The notes: generated by a model not told the origin, from the sequence alone. DNA of 64,000 bases from Scolanthus callimorphus (GCA_033964015.1 CM066913.1:24640790-24704789); one strand, 5' to 3'. Positions 50,946 through 62,179 are shown, counted from the first letter of the stretch. Numbers and translations are program-made.

Positions 50946-52783
50946 GAGCAGAGGTCTATTTTCCTCAGCTAGTGAAATACAGAGAAAAGATGCTAGCAGA
51001 GAATGCTATTGGAAGTTAAACACAAGATTACAATTTATAATATTGTTACAATTTTTGATTATATTTCTCTAAATGTGGTTCAAGATTTTGAAAATATGCT
51101 AAACCATCATAATGTGCCATTGTAATTGATGTGCGTCTTTGCAGACTCCCCACGGATGGCTCTTTTTTTTTTTGCTTCCCTTGCATGATGCTCCTTGGTT
51201 TAACTGCCTTTGAACTACATATTGTATGTATCTGCTGCTGCTCTGTAACTGAAAATATCCAATAAGAACTTAGTTTTGGGAATGTTGTAAACATAACAAG
51301 TTCAACAACTAACTGATAAACTTGTGACCCAAAAAAATAAAACCAAAAGAAACTGTTTTTATTCTGATTAGAGCTCAACCATTAGGAACTCATAGTAAAC
51401 ACAAGTCTGGTTTACTTTTGACTCATTGAAATCTTGTTAAATGGGACAGAGCAGTTAATTTTTGGGTTTGCTACCACTGAGAATTATTTACTCATCATGG
51501 TACTTATTCCTATGAACCATGATGAAGCAACACTGAAAGCAGAGTATAAGACATGCTGACATGATTTTCTGGGTGAGGTAATATTCAGAGTTTTAGGGTT
51601 GCCAAGAATCAGTGACTGATTCAAGTCTGGGAATGAATAGAGAGAGTCCATCAGCTGCTATACAGTAAAATGTTATCAGTGGAATCACATAGGCAGACAC
51701 AAAAGATATGGAACCATATTTAAAAACTTTGGTAGGTGCTCATTAGTCATGTTAAACGCCTCAAAAATACATGGTCTCTTTGCCCCATGTCCAAAAATAC
51801 CATGATCAAATATGACTTTAATTGTAAAATTAGAAAAAGCCAAATTTTAGAGAGAATCATTTAATGAAAATTTGCCATGTCAAGTTTTTGTACCCCCCAA
51901 AAATTCTAAGGTTTGGTTTTGGACGAAAAGAACAAAAATATCACACCAAAAAATTCGTTCACACCTTCCTGACAGCATAGTCTGAAAACCATAGTTTCCA
52001 AATCAAGTTTATCTCACTAAAGATATGCTTTCATTTCGCTTATACTCTGGTATCTTTAAAAAACATTAATGGAAGGGACGGACACCAGTAACTAGCGAGG
52101 GAATCATTCAATCAAGTCACGGAAAAGTGAAAAAGGCAAATCAAGATAAGAAAACATTAGGCAAAAAACCTTTGACAATAAACTTTTAATAAGCACTGTA
52201 ATTCCGTATTACTTTTACCTCTAGTGATAGTCCATAAGCTTTACAGTTGAAGAAAGCGGAATAGAACCCATTAGCAAGGAAAGCGAAACTCCCAGAACAC
52301 GAGGAGGGTAGAAATTCCTTGAACAGAGTGTTCGGTGGTGGGCGGTGTTTTCTCACAAACTTCGCTTCTGTAGGAAACTAAGCTTTCCGGAAACGTGTGT
52401 AGCGAAATCCCTGGTGTATTGTTCGTGTTTTTGGTAAACATTCCATCCGGGCGACCTCATACGCTTCATGTTTTTCTGTGATTCCTCTCCTTGTTCGCCA
52501 TGTTTTCTTCGTTTTTGCAAGTTTAGGGAGAATCGAAGACACACTGCATACGTCATAGCCTCGTTTGCATGCAATTGGCCGCGCGCGGGAAATTTTCGCA
52601 CTTTTAAATTGAAAATGCTGAAATTCGAATCGCTATATCTTGCTCAAAATTTACCCGAATACTGTGAAATTTGGTAGATGGTTTAAATATTCCTATGCCT
52701 TTCATTATATCAAAAAAGATATGTTTTAAGAATTTGGTGTCATAGACGCTTTAAGGGCATTCATGAAAAGTCTATGGTTGTAT

Positions 52784-53160
52784 GCATGTAGCAAAAGCAG
52801 TCCCTCAACTGATGCCAATTCAAAATAAGCTCTGAAAGCTCACCACAAAGCGCATCCTCAGCTGGTGATAAAAATTTATCTGCTGAACAAGCGCAGAGCA
52901 ATAGAAGAGAAAGGAAGACAAAGCGGCGGAAATTAGCGAGTGGAGAAGAACGAGACAAAGCTATCGCCTCTGTTCTTACAAGCGTAAGCGAGCAGAGAAA
53001 GCAGTAAACATCGGTTCTCGAGGAGGAGGTTCAAAAGGGAGAAGAGTTGAAACTGATGCCCTGTTTTGTGGCCACTATGACGGAAATGATAAAGAAATCG
53101 AGCTCGTAAATCATATTCCGGAGTGTTACAGAGACCTGAGACTCAGCGGAAGTTTCTGTT
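52784..53160 (+). CDS. Exon-like basic segment, unrecognised
   Basis: Right of the TTAA element the plus strand reads SSESSPQSASSAGDKNLSAE, then RRERKTKRRKLASGEERDKA, before a possible GTAAGC donor at about 52984. After a frame change it continues KRKRAEKAVNIGSRGG and ECYRDLRLSGSFC to a stop near 53173. Strong coding flavour (basic, nuclear-type) but frames and splice sites do not settle. Possibly a remnant of a gene interrupted by the TTAA insertion. Confidence 0.3.
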
Positions 53161-53404
53161 TAATAAAAAACCTCTGAGGACTTGAGCACTCAAATAGATA
53201 TTATTGCTTTAAAATATTTACCATCTCCATTTTCGACATAAAATTGAAAGAACGCATAAACATTTTAGTTTGGTTAAAATGATCATGCAAGAATATACAA
53301 TATTGTATTTTATTATTTAGAAAAAAATGACTTAGGATTTAAATGATTTGCAGTATATTATGAAAACTAGATAGAAATTACAGAGTCAACAAGAGTCAGC
53401 ATGT

Positions 53405-53516
53405 TTACAATTTACAGTCCTTAAGCAGTTCTTTTGTATCTTCGCCATCCTCCTCTTGCTCCTCTTCACAATCCGAATTGGCTAGTCCATCGTGAGTCCA
53501 TCCAATCATCCCGTTT
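53405..53516 (-). CDS. Last-exon-like segment, unrecognised
   Basis: Minus strand. After an acceptor-like TTTTGTATAG the frame reads GMIGWTHDGLANSDCEEEQE followed by a short acidic stretch and ELLKDCKL to TAA at 53405. No family recognised; partner exons not found. Confidence 0.3.
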
Positions 53517-54573
53517 CTATACAAAAGTTATGCAACACACAACACGCTATGATGATCTTTGAAATCATAGTATAGGAAAGGGGAGGGCGCTCCTTCCCAT
53601 GACCACCGTTCGCGCTTAGTTATATGTTTCGCACTCAGTAAAGACTTTGATCACGTGTTTCAGCCTGACTTTCGACTGCTGTAAATCCAGCTAATTTCAT
53701 GTTCCGATGACTCCTTGTTTCCGATACTCCTTGTTTCCCAACGTTTTGTTGAACTTTTGTAGTACCCAAAGTGAGGTATTTTCGGCTTCCCTGTTTATAT
53801 TTAATCTATGTCAGAAACATATAACTTACTTGAAACATGTACTGGAGAACCATGCTGTGGATTACTCGTGGCGAGTTTATGACCATATTTGGTCAAAAAT
53901 GAACTCTCGACTGCTTACCCAAGCAGGTTTTCTCTTCATATTTAATTTTTTGCTCAAATAAAGTAGAGCAACAGTGGTAAGTGATAATATACTAAAATTT
54001 AACATCTTGAAGTCTTGCAACAACATTATTTTCAAAATCTGTTCAATTGTTTATTCTGCGAATATTCCGCAGCTTGGCACTAAAGCAATGTATGTTTGTT
54101 ACACGTTTCAACTCACTTATATGTTTCTGTTTATGTCTTAAACTAGAGGCTTCCACTCATTATTTTGAAATTCCCAGAAGCCTGGAATCCGTCCTAGCAA
54201 AATGAAACGACCCTCTGACTCGACACCAACCAGAAAACGTTCTTCGAAGAGAGAACGTTTCCTTTCACTCACTAACAGTCCAGCAAAAACAGTAACTTAA
54301 AGGCACTTTTTTACCATTTTGATGATATCCCCCCTTCAGAAAATGTTTTCGATTTATTGAAAAATGTGAGCCCTTTACACTAAGGCAGCACCTTTTTGAA
54401 AAACAACATCCTTCAGGGACTGTGGATAAAAATGAAGTGTGGTATTATAGACTTATAATGTTATAGCTTTTGCACTATGGTTGTATGTGCTCTCCTCGTT
54501 CAGGGAGCTGGATGCAGGTTAGGGCAATGTTGCACGGATTTCAGTTATTTTGTAATATTTTCTATTTAATTAG
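53517..54573. other. No gene seen
   Basis: AT-rich sequence without supportable exons or repeats. Confidence 0.4.
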
Positions 54574-54724
54574 GCAGCCCAGAGGTTATTATTCAATGCC
54601 AAGAGGACACCAAAGAAACGAAAGCGAGCTTCTGGATTCTGGATGGAGTAACCACGAGCGAGCAGCCGCATACAGTTTGGAACTTTGCATCCAGACCTGC
54701 AAGCTACTGACAAAGAATGGCCTG
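54574..54724 (+). CDS. Exon-like segment, unrecognised
   Basis: Bounded by TTTAATTAG and GTATGAG. In the frame that uses one base from an upstream exon it reads QPRGYYSMPRGHQRNESELL, then WSNHERAAAYSLELCIQTCK to KNGL. No stop over 50 codons. Unknown gene. The segment at about 55040-55138 (ILFLKTVTVTSFKCFPKR, ending FFNHLK before GTATGAG) might be a companion. Confidence 0.35.
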
Positions 54725-54897
54725 GTATGAGAGCGTTGCATCCATATTAGGATGATGCTGCTAAGTAAATAAAGGATACGGCGACTGGGACTGATTTTAA
54801 GCGGTAAGGAGCATTCCCTGAAAAGTGTATGCATTTCCTGTAGAGTGTGAGCTAAATTAAAAATCATAAGGCGGTGTCAACACAGGCCCGTCGCAGG

Positions 54898-55010
54898 GGG
54901 GGGGGGGGGGGGCAAGAATATTCTGCCATGATAGGGCCTCCCAGAATGTTCTGCCATGATAGGGCCCCCAGAATGTTCTGTAATGATAGGGCCCCCCAGA
55001 ATTTTTCACC
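54898..55010 (+). repeat. Poly-G run and 27-28-bp minisatellite
   Basis: After G14 come about four units of AGAATGTTCTGCCATGATAG followed by GGCCCCCC, with small changes. A chance reading frame crosses it. Confidence 0.85.
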
Positions 55011-55297
55011 CTGCTACGGGCCTCCCGGATGCAATCCTGTTTCTTAAAACGGTAACTGTCACCAGCTTCAAGTGCTTTCCCAAACGTCCATACCTACGTG
55101 ACAAAGTGCTCTTAAGTTTCTTCAATCACCTCAAGGTATGAGCACCGGCTATTTTTGAGCCCTTTGAAATACTGCTATAATTCTAGTGTTAAAAGAGAAG
55201 ATTATCTAATTTTCAAATCTGAACTTTGTTTTCTAAAATGTTTTTTAGAAGGGCTCAAATTGTATTTAAAAATCCCTTGAGCCCTAAATTTATAACA

Positions 55298-57272
55298 GGA
55301 TTAAGAGCGAATGTCTGAGAAAATCGAGCAAAATTTGACATTCGCGGACACAACTCAAATTCTAACCTACCCTCAAAAAGTGTCTATAAGATCGCTTGGA
55401 TGATAAAAGTAACATGCTGGGTTTTATTTTGTCCAAAATGACAGAGTTTAAGAATTATTCGAGAAATTCGATTTCGCCGCCGTGGTGACCCAAAAACACC
55501 CTCAAAACAGTGCACTTCGAAAAAGTTATCTTATTTGTTTGTTTCGAATCGCAGAGGCAGGAAACTTCACGGGTAACAAATACAATGGGTATTTCTTAGA
55601 ATGAAGCTAAAGTTCTGGATAAATCTTAACCTTTTGACATCAAACATGTACGTCTAAACAAACAGGGTGTCGCATTGGGGTATTTTCACTAAGTTTCTAA
55701 AATGTCTATTTTATCTACTGGCAAATCCCAAATCCACCGAAACCTCCAAATTCCTAAAGGTAAAAGGTTATTCTAGGTAAATAAAGCAAAACCAGCTGGG
55801 GTTATTTCGCCAGGGCTTCATAATATTTAGATGAATTTTGAGTTCACAGGCGTACTTCAGGTTTCTGTTGACATTCCGATCAATACGCTTGAGTTGTTTT
55901 CAAGAGAAATCTCCACTATTGTAACCATCATTACAAATAAAATTACTAGGATTTACCTTGTAATTGTCTCCTATTCGGTTTTCTTGTAGTTGGCTTCTGC
56001 ATTCTTCAAAATGAGCCAAGTTTGTATCTCCTTCACGCGCTTCCCGTACACTTGTTACTGTAAAGAGAAGCTAAATTGTTCAAATGTTTCAATCCAACTA
56101 AATTATTCCAATGAAAAACCCGAAATATCAGTACCTGAATGGTTTAGCATGGCTGTGGGTGCTAAGTCTTTTCCTGGTATTACTGCAAAGCTCAGCGAAG
56201 TGCTGTGCGAATCTCATAGTGGATGCCACGAGTGAGATGTGACGGCTGTGTGACGTGACGGTGATCAACAAGTCCCAAATAAGGCTCATCGGGTTAGAGG
56301 TCACGCAAGGCAAACGTGACAGAAAGTGTAGCAAGCGCGTCGTCTCTTGTGTCTTCCACGAGTTTCGCAGAGCGCTTTGGAGTAAATACCAGGGAAAGCA
56401 AAGGCCCAACTTCGCACCCAAAGCCCTGGTAAACCATTCAGGTACTGATATTTCGGGTTTTTCATTCGAATAATTTAGTTGGATTGAAACATTTGGACAA
56501 TTGAGCTTCTCTTTTACAGTAACAAGTGTACGGCAAGCGCGTGAAGCAGATATAAACTTGGCTCATTTTGAAGAATGCAGAAGCCAACTACAAGAAAACC
56601 GAATATGAGACAATTACAAGGTAAATCCTAGTAATTTTATTCGTAATGATGGTTAAAATAGTGGAGATTTCTCTTGAAAACAACTCAAGCGTGTTGATCG
56701 GAATGTCAACAGAAACCTGAAGTACGCCTGTGAACTCAAAATTCATCTAAATATTATGAAGCTCTGGCGAAATAACCCCAGCTGGTTTTGCTATATTTAC
56801 CTAGAATAACCTTTTACCTTTAGGAATTTGGAGGTTTCGATGGATTTGGGATTTGCCAGTAGATAAAATAGACATTTAAGAAACTTAGTGAAAATACCCC
56901 AATGCGACAACCTGTTTGTTAGACGTACATGTTTGATGTCAAAAGGTTAAGATTTATTCAGAAATTTAGCTTCACTCTAAGAAATACCCATTGTATTTGT
57001 TACCCGTGAAGTTTCCTCGGTGTGCGATTCGAAACAAACAAATAGGAGAACGTTTTCGAAGTGCACTGTTTTGAAGGTGTTTTTGGGTCACCACGGCGGC
57101 GAAATCGAATTTCTCGAATAATTCTTAAACTCTGCCGTTTTGAAAAAATAAAGGCCAGCATGTTACTTGTATCATACAAGCGATCTTATAGACACTTTTT
57201 GAGGGTAGATTAGAATTTGAGTTGTGTCCGCACTTTGCTCGATTTTCTCAGACATTCGCTCTTAAATCTTAA
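55298..57272. repeat. 2-kb inverted repeat with ~920-bp arms
   Basis: The left arm (55298 to about 56225) is repeated in reverse complement in the right arm (about 56330-57272) with high identity throughout. For example, GAGCGAATGTCTGAGAAAAT at 55304 mirrors ATTTTCTCAGACATTCGCTC, CGATTTCGCCGCCGTGGTGA at 55468 mirrors TCACCACGGCGGCGAAATCG, and AAAACCCGAAATATCAGTAC at 56114 mirrors GTACTGATATTTCGGGTTTT. Only about 100 bp in the middle is unpaired, and similarity weakens towards it. The central right side has a coding-looking frame (VVSCVFHEFRRALWSKYQGK) next to a GTACTG site. No terminal duplication or transposase was recognised. Confidence 0.92.
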
Positions 57273-57402
57273 TCCTTACCGGCTCAACAAAACACTGGAG
57301 TATTGCAACTATTTTCCGACATGCTAAAACAATAACAGTTTCTATGATAGGAAACTATTCGTGGTACAGAAAGAGGATTTTTAGCGATCTTTTACTGGCC
57401 TT

Positions 57403-57407
<5 letters not shown>

Positions 57408-57436
<29 letters not shown>

Positions 57437-60400
57437 TACATTTATATAGCGCTTATACGACTGTTCTAAGCGCTTTACAACTAGAATGATATAACTAAAG
57501 TGAAAAATTATAATATAGTTAAAACAAAATAAAAATGAGTAAAATCGTAACACTTAATAAAATAAAATAAAAAGAGAAATGGCAATTACATGAAGTGTAA
57601 AATAATATATGGTAAAAACAGGGTAAAAATAAGTAAAAATCATAAAAAGCTAAGATAATACTAATTAAAATTGAGCCTAAAAAGATGAGTTTTCAGCTTA
57701 GACTTCAATTCTGTTATGCTCCCTGCACCCCTTACACTCGATGGGAGCTCATTCCAGAGCCTGGGTGCGTTTGTAGAAAATGCCTTGTATCGATAAGTTT
57801 TCAAATTAAAAGAGGGTAAGTTTACTTTGACTGCATCATAGGAGGAGCGTAAATTTCTGGCTGGTTTGTAGACCAACAAAAGATCTTTAAGATAAGGAGG
57901 AGCTAAGTCATTTAAACATTTGAAGGTGATTAAATTTATCTTGAAAATTATTCTTAGCTCAACTGGCAGCCAGTGTAGGTCTTTAAGGACAGGAGTAATT
58001 CGATCATATTTACTTGCCTTGACAATAATACGCGCTGCAGCATTTTGAACCCTTTGTAGTTTGGCAATTAATTTTGTGGGCATAGCATAGAGAAGGGAGT
58101 TACAGTTGTCCAATTTCGAAAGAACTAGGGCAACCACTAGAGTTTTGGTTGTCTCAAGTGATAAGCAATTACGTATTTTAGCTATATTGCGTAAATTATA
58201 AAATGAGGATTTTACAACCGCATCTACATGTTTGGAAAGAGACATAGTCTCGTCAAATATGACACCGATGTTTCGAGCATGTTTGGACGGGAAGATGGTG
58301 TCACTGCCTACAAAGAGAGACGTCAAAGGCAGATGGGGACGAAATTTCGAATGAAGTACAAGGAGTTCTGTTTTGTCAGTATTCAACTTTAGCTTGTTTA
58401 TAGTCATCCAAGTAGATATATCAGACATGCAAGACTCAATGCGACATTTTACAGAGGCGAGCTCAACACCATCACAACAGTCGAACGTGGAATACACTTG
58501 CGCGTCATCCGCATACAGATGGAAGGATAGTTTGTGTTTGCGGAAGATGTCACCAAGTGGGGCAGTGTATAGAGAATACAACAACGGCCCAAGAACAGAA
58601 CCTTGAGGAACTCCACAACTAACCGGGCGAGGCTGAGAGGAGGCATCATCGATTTTTACGAACTGAGTGCGATCAGCCAGGTACGATTTAAACCAGGCGA
58701 GCACTTTACCATTGAAACCAAATCGAGAATTGAGTCTATTTAATAATATGCCATGATCCACAGTATCGAAAGCTGCTGATAGATCTAGTAACACCAGCAC
58801 CACACAACGATTTTTATCAATTGACTGCAAGATGTCATTCTGGACGCGTGCTAAGGCCGTTTCACAACTATGGTGTTCCTTATATGCAGATTGAAGGGGC
58901 TCCTCAAGATTATTTTCGCGGAGATAACTAGAAACACGAACTGCGGCAACTTTTTCAATAGATTTAGATAAAAACCGAAGATTTGACAGAGGTCTGAAAT
59001 TAGTATACAATTCATGGTCAAGGAGGGTCTTTTTCAAGTGTGGAGACAGAGCAGCCTGTTTTTGGGAAGATGGCAAAGTAGCGGATTCGAAGGAAACGTT
59101 CACAATTCTCGCTATAACAGGCAGCAAATCATCCAAGCATAGGTGGAGTAGGCCCGAGGGAATGGGATCCAGACAGCAAGACTTGGACGCACTTTTGCGC
59201 ACTAATTTTGAAACTTCTTTAACAGTAGTTGGTGAAAAACTGTTTAACTCGCAGTTACCTCTTCTGTCATCAAAAATATTGAAACTATCGATGACACTGT
59301 TTGACACGGGAGCAAGTTCATTTCTTATGGTGGTGATCTTTTCGGAAAAGAATTGGGAAAACCTTTCACAGAGTTCAAGTCTGGTAGTGCATGATGGATA
59401 AAGTGTATCAGGCTTACGGTGAAGCAGCCGATCCACAGTACTGAAAAGGGCCTTCTGATTTGATGAGTTTTCAGAGATCATTGTGGAATAAAAACTCGCT
59501 TTAGTAGACCTCACTAGGTCTCTTACGACTTGACATTGATTTGCGAACAATTCTTTGTCAATTTGCAGGTGTGATTTGCGCCATTTTCTCTCAAGCGCGC
59601 GCCGTTTAGATTTAGCTGCGGCAATCTCTTCAGAGTACCAAGGGGCAGCAGGTCGTAGGGTTATAAGGCGCCGCCTTAAAGGGGCATGAGTCTCGACAAG
59701 ATGAGACAGTACCTCTTGATACTTTGTACAAAGATCAGAAACAGACAATGAAGTTGGCAAGCTTAACAACGAGGACTTAGCAAGATCACTGCGAAAAGCA
59801 TCAGAATCGACACCTCGTATTTTCCGATACGATCTTTCTATTTTCACAGGGAGCGGTTTTTCAAGGGACAGATTGCAGTGAACAAAGAAATGGTCTGAAA
59901 GACCAGGGTCATGAACAGTGTGGCTGAGCAAAACATCATCATCGTCCCGCGTTATTACCAAGTCAAGCGTGTGCTTCCTCCTGTGAGTCGCGACTGTAAC
60001 ATGCTGCTTCAGGTTGTACAAATGCAGCGTTTCAAGGAATTTTGCAGCCCCAAGATCTTTATGGGGCTCGTCGACGTGGTAATTGAAATCACCAACAATC
60101 ATGAGTTTGCCAGGTGACAAAACAAGACGGCCAAGAAGAGTAGAAAACTCTTCAAAGAACATGGAAGCCGTCACACCATTCTTCTTTGGCTTAGCATGAA
60201 GTCTGTAAATAATGGCGAGTCGTATTATGGCGGATGGTGAACGCAATAGAATTTCCATGAACTCGAAAGAGGAGAAGGTTTCTGCTGCTTGTTTTTCGAT
60301 CATCAGATTTGTGTTGTATAGCAAGCCGACTCCACCCCCTTTTCTGTTGCTTCTAGGTACATGATAGAAAGCGTGACCTTTAGGACAAAGCTCCCTGATC

Positions 60401-60900
60401 ACATGTACCGATTCTGATTTCGCCCATGTCTCGGTGATCGCCAACAAGTCAAAATGGTGATCTACAAAGTAGTCCTTGATAAATAGGGCCTTGTTCGCTA
60501 CTGATTGTGCATTGAAGAGACCAAAAGAAAGCGGTTTATCAGATTGATTGTGTCTGGACGACACATTATGTGATAACGGTATATGTGTGAGATTGTTGGC
60601 GTTCATGCCTATGCTGTTAAGTGATAGTGATCGAGACCTAGGCCGTCTAGACACCACAGTTGGGATTTGATAACGCGGTGACGGACCAGGGTTGGTAGAA
60701 ACATCCATATACACAGTAATATCAAAAGGGGGGTCGTGGCCAGGAATATGGAGGATAGTTTGGCCACGCTTTGTCCACTTCGACACAGCAATCCGAGATA
60801 GATAATAGCCGGCTGCTCGTCGCAAGTCCAATCTGACTAAGACACCAACCTCGACATACAGATGCCGCTGTAGGGCGCAAGTCGTTTCAGAAGACAATTA
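57408..60900 (-). mobile_element. Nearly complete L2/CR1-type LINE
   Basis: Minus-strand element. The 3' end at the left has an L2-like tail: TTGTAAAGCGCTTAGAACAG, GCGCTATATAAATG, then (ATT)n at 57435-57408. The 3' UTR is about 225 bp and A-rich. The only large open frame is described separately. The 5' border is not defined: a TAA stands just before the frame at 60900, and no first ORF is seen further right. Confidence 0.85.
57661..60897 (-). CDS. LINE ORF2: APE-type endonuclease and reverse transcriptase
   Basis: A 1078-codon frame without stops. The first ATG is at codon 64; earlier codons follow directly after a stop. At 65-72 stands DVSTNPGP, close to the 2A-like D(V/I)ExNPGP ribosome-skipping motif reported near the N-terminus of some L2/CR1 elements. 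An APE-type endonuclease spans about 124-345: LFNAQS (Asn129), ITETW (Glu156), GDFNYHVD (Asp270, Asn272), HTLDLVIT and LSDHFFVH (Asp335-His336). The reverse transcriptase spans roughly 600-870: FRPLSNLRFLSKSIEKV, LLDLSAAFDTVDH, GVPQGSVLGP and the catalytic FHLYADDAQVY (about 795). The C-terminus has NIAKIRNCL, LQRVQNAAARI and LWNELP. All key residues look present, so ORF2 may be functional. It nicks target DNA and primes cDNA synthesis there. Confidence 0.92.
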   Translation of the reverse strand: MSSETTCALQRHLYVEVGVLVRLDLRRAAGYYLSRIAVSKWTKRGQTILHIPGHDPPFDITVYMDVSTNPGPSPRYQIPTVVSRRPRSRSLSLNSIGMNANNLTHIPLSHNVSSRHNQSDKPLSFGLFNAQSVANKALFIKDYFVDHHFDLLAITETWAKSESVHVIRELCPKGHAFYHVPRSNRKGGGVGLLYNTNLMIEKQAAETFSSFEFMEILLRSPSAIIRLAIIYRLHAKPKKNGVTASMFFEEFSTLLGRLVLSPGKLMIVGDFNYHVDEPHKDLGAAKFLETLHLYNLKQHVTVATHRRKHTLDLVITRDDDDVLLSHTVHDPGLSDHFFVHCNLSLEKPLPVKIERSYRKIRGVDSDAFRSDLAKSSLLSLPTSLSVSDLCTKYQEVLSHLVETHAPLRRRLITLRPAAPWYSEEIAAAKSKRRALERKWRKSHLQIDKELFANQCQVVRDLVRSTKASFYSTMISENSSNQKALFSTVDRLLHRKPDTLYPSCTTRLELCERFSQFFSEKITTIRNELAPVSNSVIDSFNIFDDRRGNCELNSFSPTTVKEVSKLVRKSASKSCCLDPIPSGLLHLCLDDLLPVIARIVNVSFESATLPSSQKQAALSPHLKKTLLDHELYTNFRPLSNLRFLSKSIEKVAAVRVSSYLRENNLEEPLQSAYKEHHSCETALARVQNDILQSIDKNRCVVLVLLDLSAAFDTVDHGILLNRLNSRFGFNGKVLAWFKSYLADRTQFVKIDDASSQPRPVSCGVPQGSVLGPLLYSLYTAPLGDIFRKHKLSFHLYADDAQVYSTFDCCDGVELASVKCRIESCMSDISTWMTINKLKLNTDKTELLVLHSKFRPHLPLTSLFVGSDTIFPSKHARNIGVIFDETMSLSKHVDAVVKSSFYNLRNIAKIRNCLSLETTKTLVVALVLSKLDNCNSLLYAMPTKLIAKLQRVQNAAARIIVKASKYDRITPVLKDLHWLPVELRIIFKINLITFKCLNDLAPPYLKDLLLVYKPARNLRSSYDAVKVNLPSFNLKTYRYKAFSTNAPRLWNELPSSVRGAGSITELKSKLKTHLFRLNFN

Positions 60901-62179
60901 ATCATAACCAGTATACAGCTCAAACACGCCATGGGGTAACATCATTAGCATAAAACAAAAAGCGAAGGGGGAGCACCAAAAGGTCTTTATGCTTAATTCA
61001 CCAGGAGATGAAATTACTATAATATTGTGTTGATATTTTATATTGATGTTCAAAATGGTATGTTGATATTTTGTGTTCAGAGTTTTAGGATTTATTGTTT
61101 AATAGTAGTCGAATAATAAAAATAATTTCTATTATTTCCTTATGTTTCCCTTTTAATTCCTTTTTATCGTTATTCACCGTTTCCCTTTATTTGTTTTATT
61201 TCCCTTTTCCCGTTGTTTAATCCCTCTATTTACTATTAATTCCCCTTTATATTCGTTTCCCGTAAATTACTTTCTCCCTTTTATAACTCTTTCAGATTTA
61301 TAAAATATAAAAATAACTTTCTCCCTTTATTTCCTTTTTCCCTTTATTTATATTTGTCAGTAGATATTTCTTAAAATCCCTTTATATCCTTTTTAGCGCA
61401 ACTGGAATGTTATTGTGAAATCTAAGAAGATTAGATTGCCTAACGGGGGAGGGTAAGAGCAAATATAATTTTCTTGAGCATTTTGAACAGGGGCATTACA
61501 ATTAAACCGATCAGAGACTTGATTTCGACGCAAATTTGCAGGAATTGTACGTTTTTAGAAGCATTTTTTTGCTTAAATCGACTGAAAGGAAGTTTGTAAA
61601 CACACCTATGTACAGTCAATCACGTTTTTTACGACAACGAATGAAACCTGAGGCGCTGAAACGTGGCACAAGTCTAGTATACTACATTGTAACGAAACAA
61701 GCGGGAGTTATTTTGGATTGGCTTAGTCTTAGTTTTAATGTCATATGATTTATTTGCACTTTCTTTAAATCAAGATATTTAAGTAAAATTTTTCTCACAA
61801 ATAACTCCCGTACGATTTTTTCCGATTGATTGTAGAAAATATTGCGGGATTAAAAGGCGCGATTTATCTAAAAGCTTCGACATAAGAACGAGAAAAACTG
61901 AAAAATATGGCAACAGCATTTTAATCCAATTATCACTTTGAGCTCTCAAATACGTCAAATTGACACCTCTAACATGATCTTTAGGGACTGAACTTTATTT
62001 TTGTTAAGACACATTTCGTTCAAATTCAAGAGATTTCTCTCTAAATTCGTTCAAATATGACCCAAATTAGCCGGTGCTCATACCTTGAAGAGAATGTGGC
62101 CTTATCTATCTATAGTTAGCTATGCAAGCCAAACAAAGTCTACAATACATCAGTATTCATTCAATACATGAGACTATAT
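60901..62179. other. No gene seen; pyrimidine-rich tract
   Basis: 61128-61360 (plus strand) is a degenerate array of TTTCCCTTTTAT-like words (TTCCC or TCCCT more than fifteen times), interrupted by AATTAC words. At 62070-62090 AGCCGGTGCTCATACCTTGA is the reverse complement of TCAAGGTATGAGCACCGGCT at 55131-55150, left of the large inverted repeat. Confidence 0.5.

Larger units (their letters stand above)
48249..52750. mobile_element. 4.5-kb DNA transposon-like element, TTAA flanks and 14-bp inverted ends
   Basis: The left end TTAA/AGCGTCTATGACAC (TTAA at 48245-48248) is matched by GTGTCATAGACGCT/TTAA at the right (TTAA at 52751-52754). A TTAA target duplication with ends starting AG suits the Kolobok superfamily; piggyBac also uses TTAA but usually has CCY ends. 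Within it I see a short open frame at 48455, a nested MITE at 49682-49877, a tandem duplication at 50485-50790 and a palindrome near 50755-50945, but no recognisable transposase. It is therefore non-autonomous or badly decayed. Confidence 0.65.

Noticed and set aside
51046..51378. A 110-codon minus-strand frame in the TTAA element
   Set aside because: Low-complexity aromatic composition, no motif, no start context.
56128..56473. Frames in the centre of the large inverted repeat as a gene
   Set aside because: Some coding flavour on the plus strand (VVSCVFHEFRRAL), but no start, supported splice partners or family; kept only as a remark.
58373..60117. Plus-strand frames over the LINE
   Set aside because: Antisense of ORF2.
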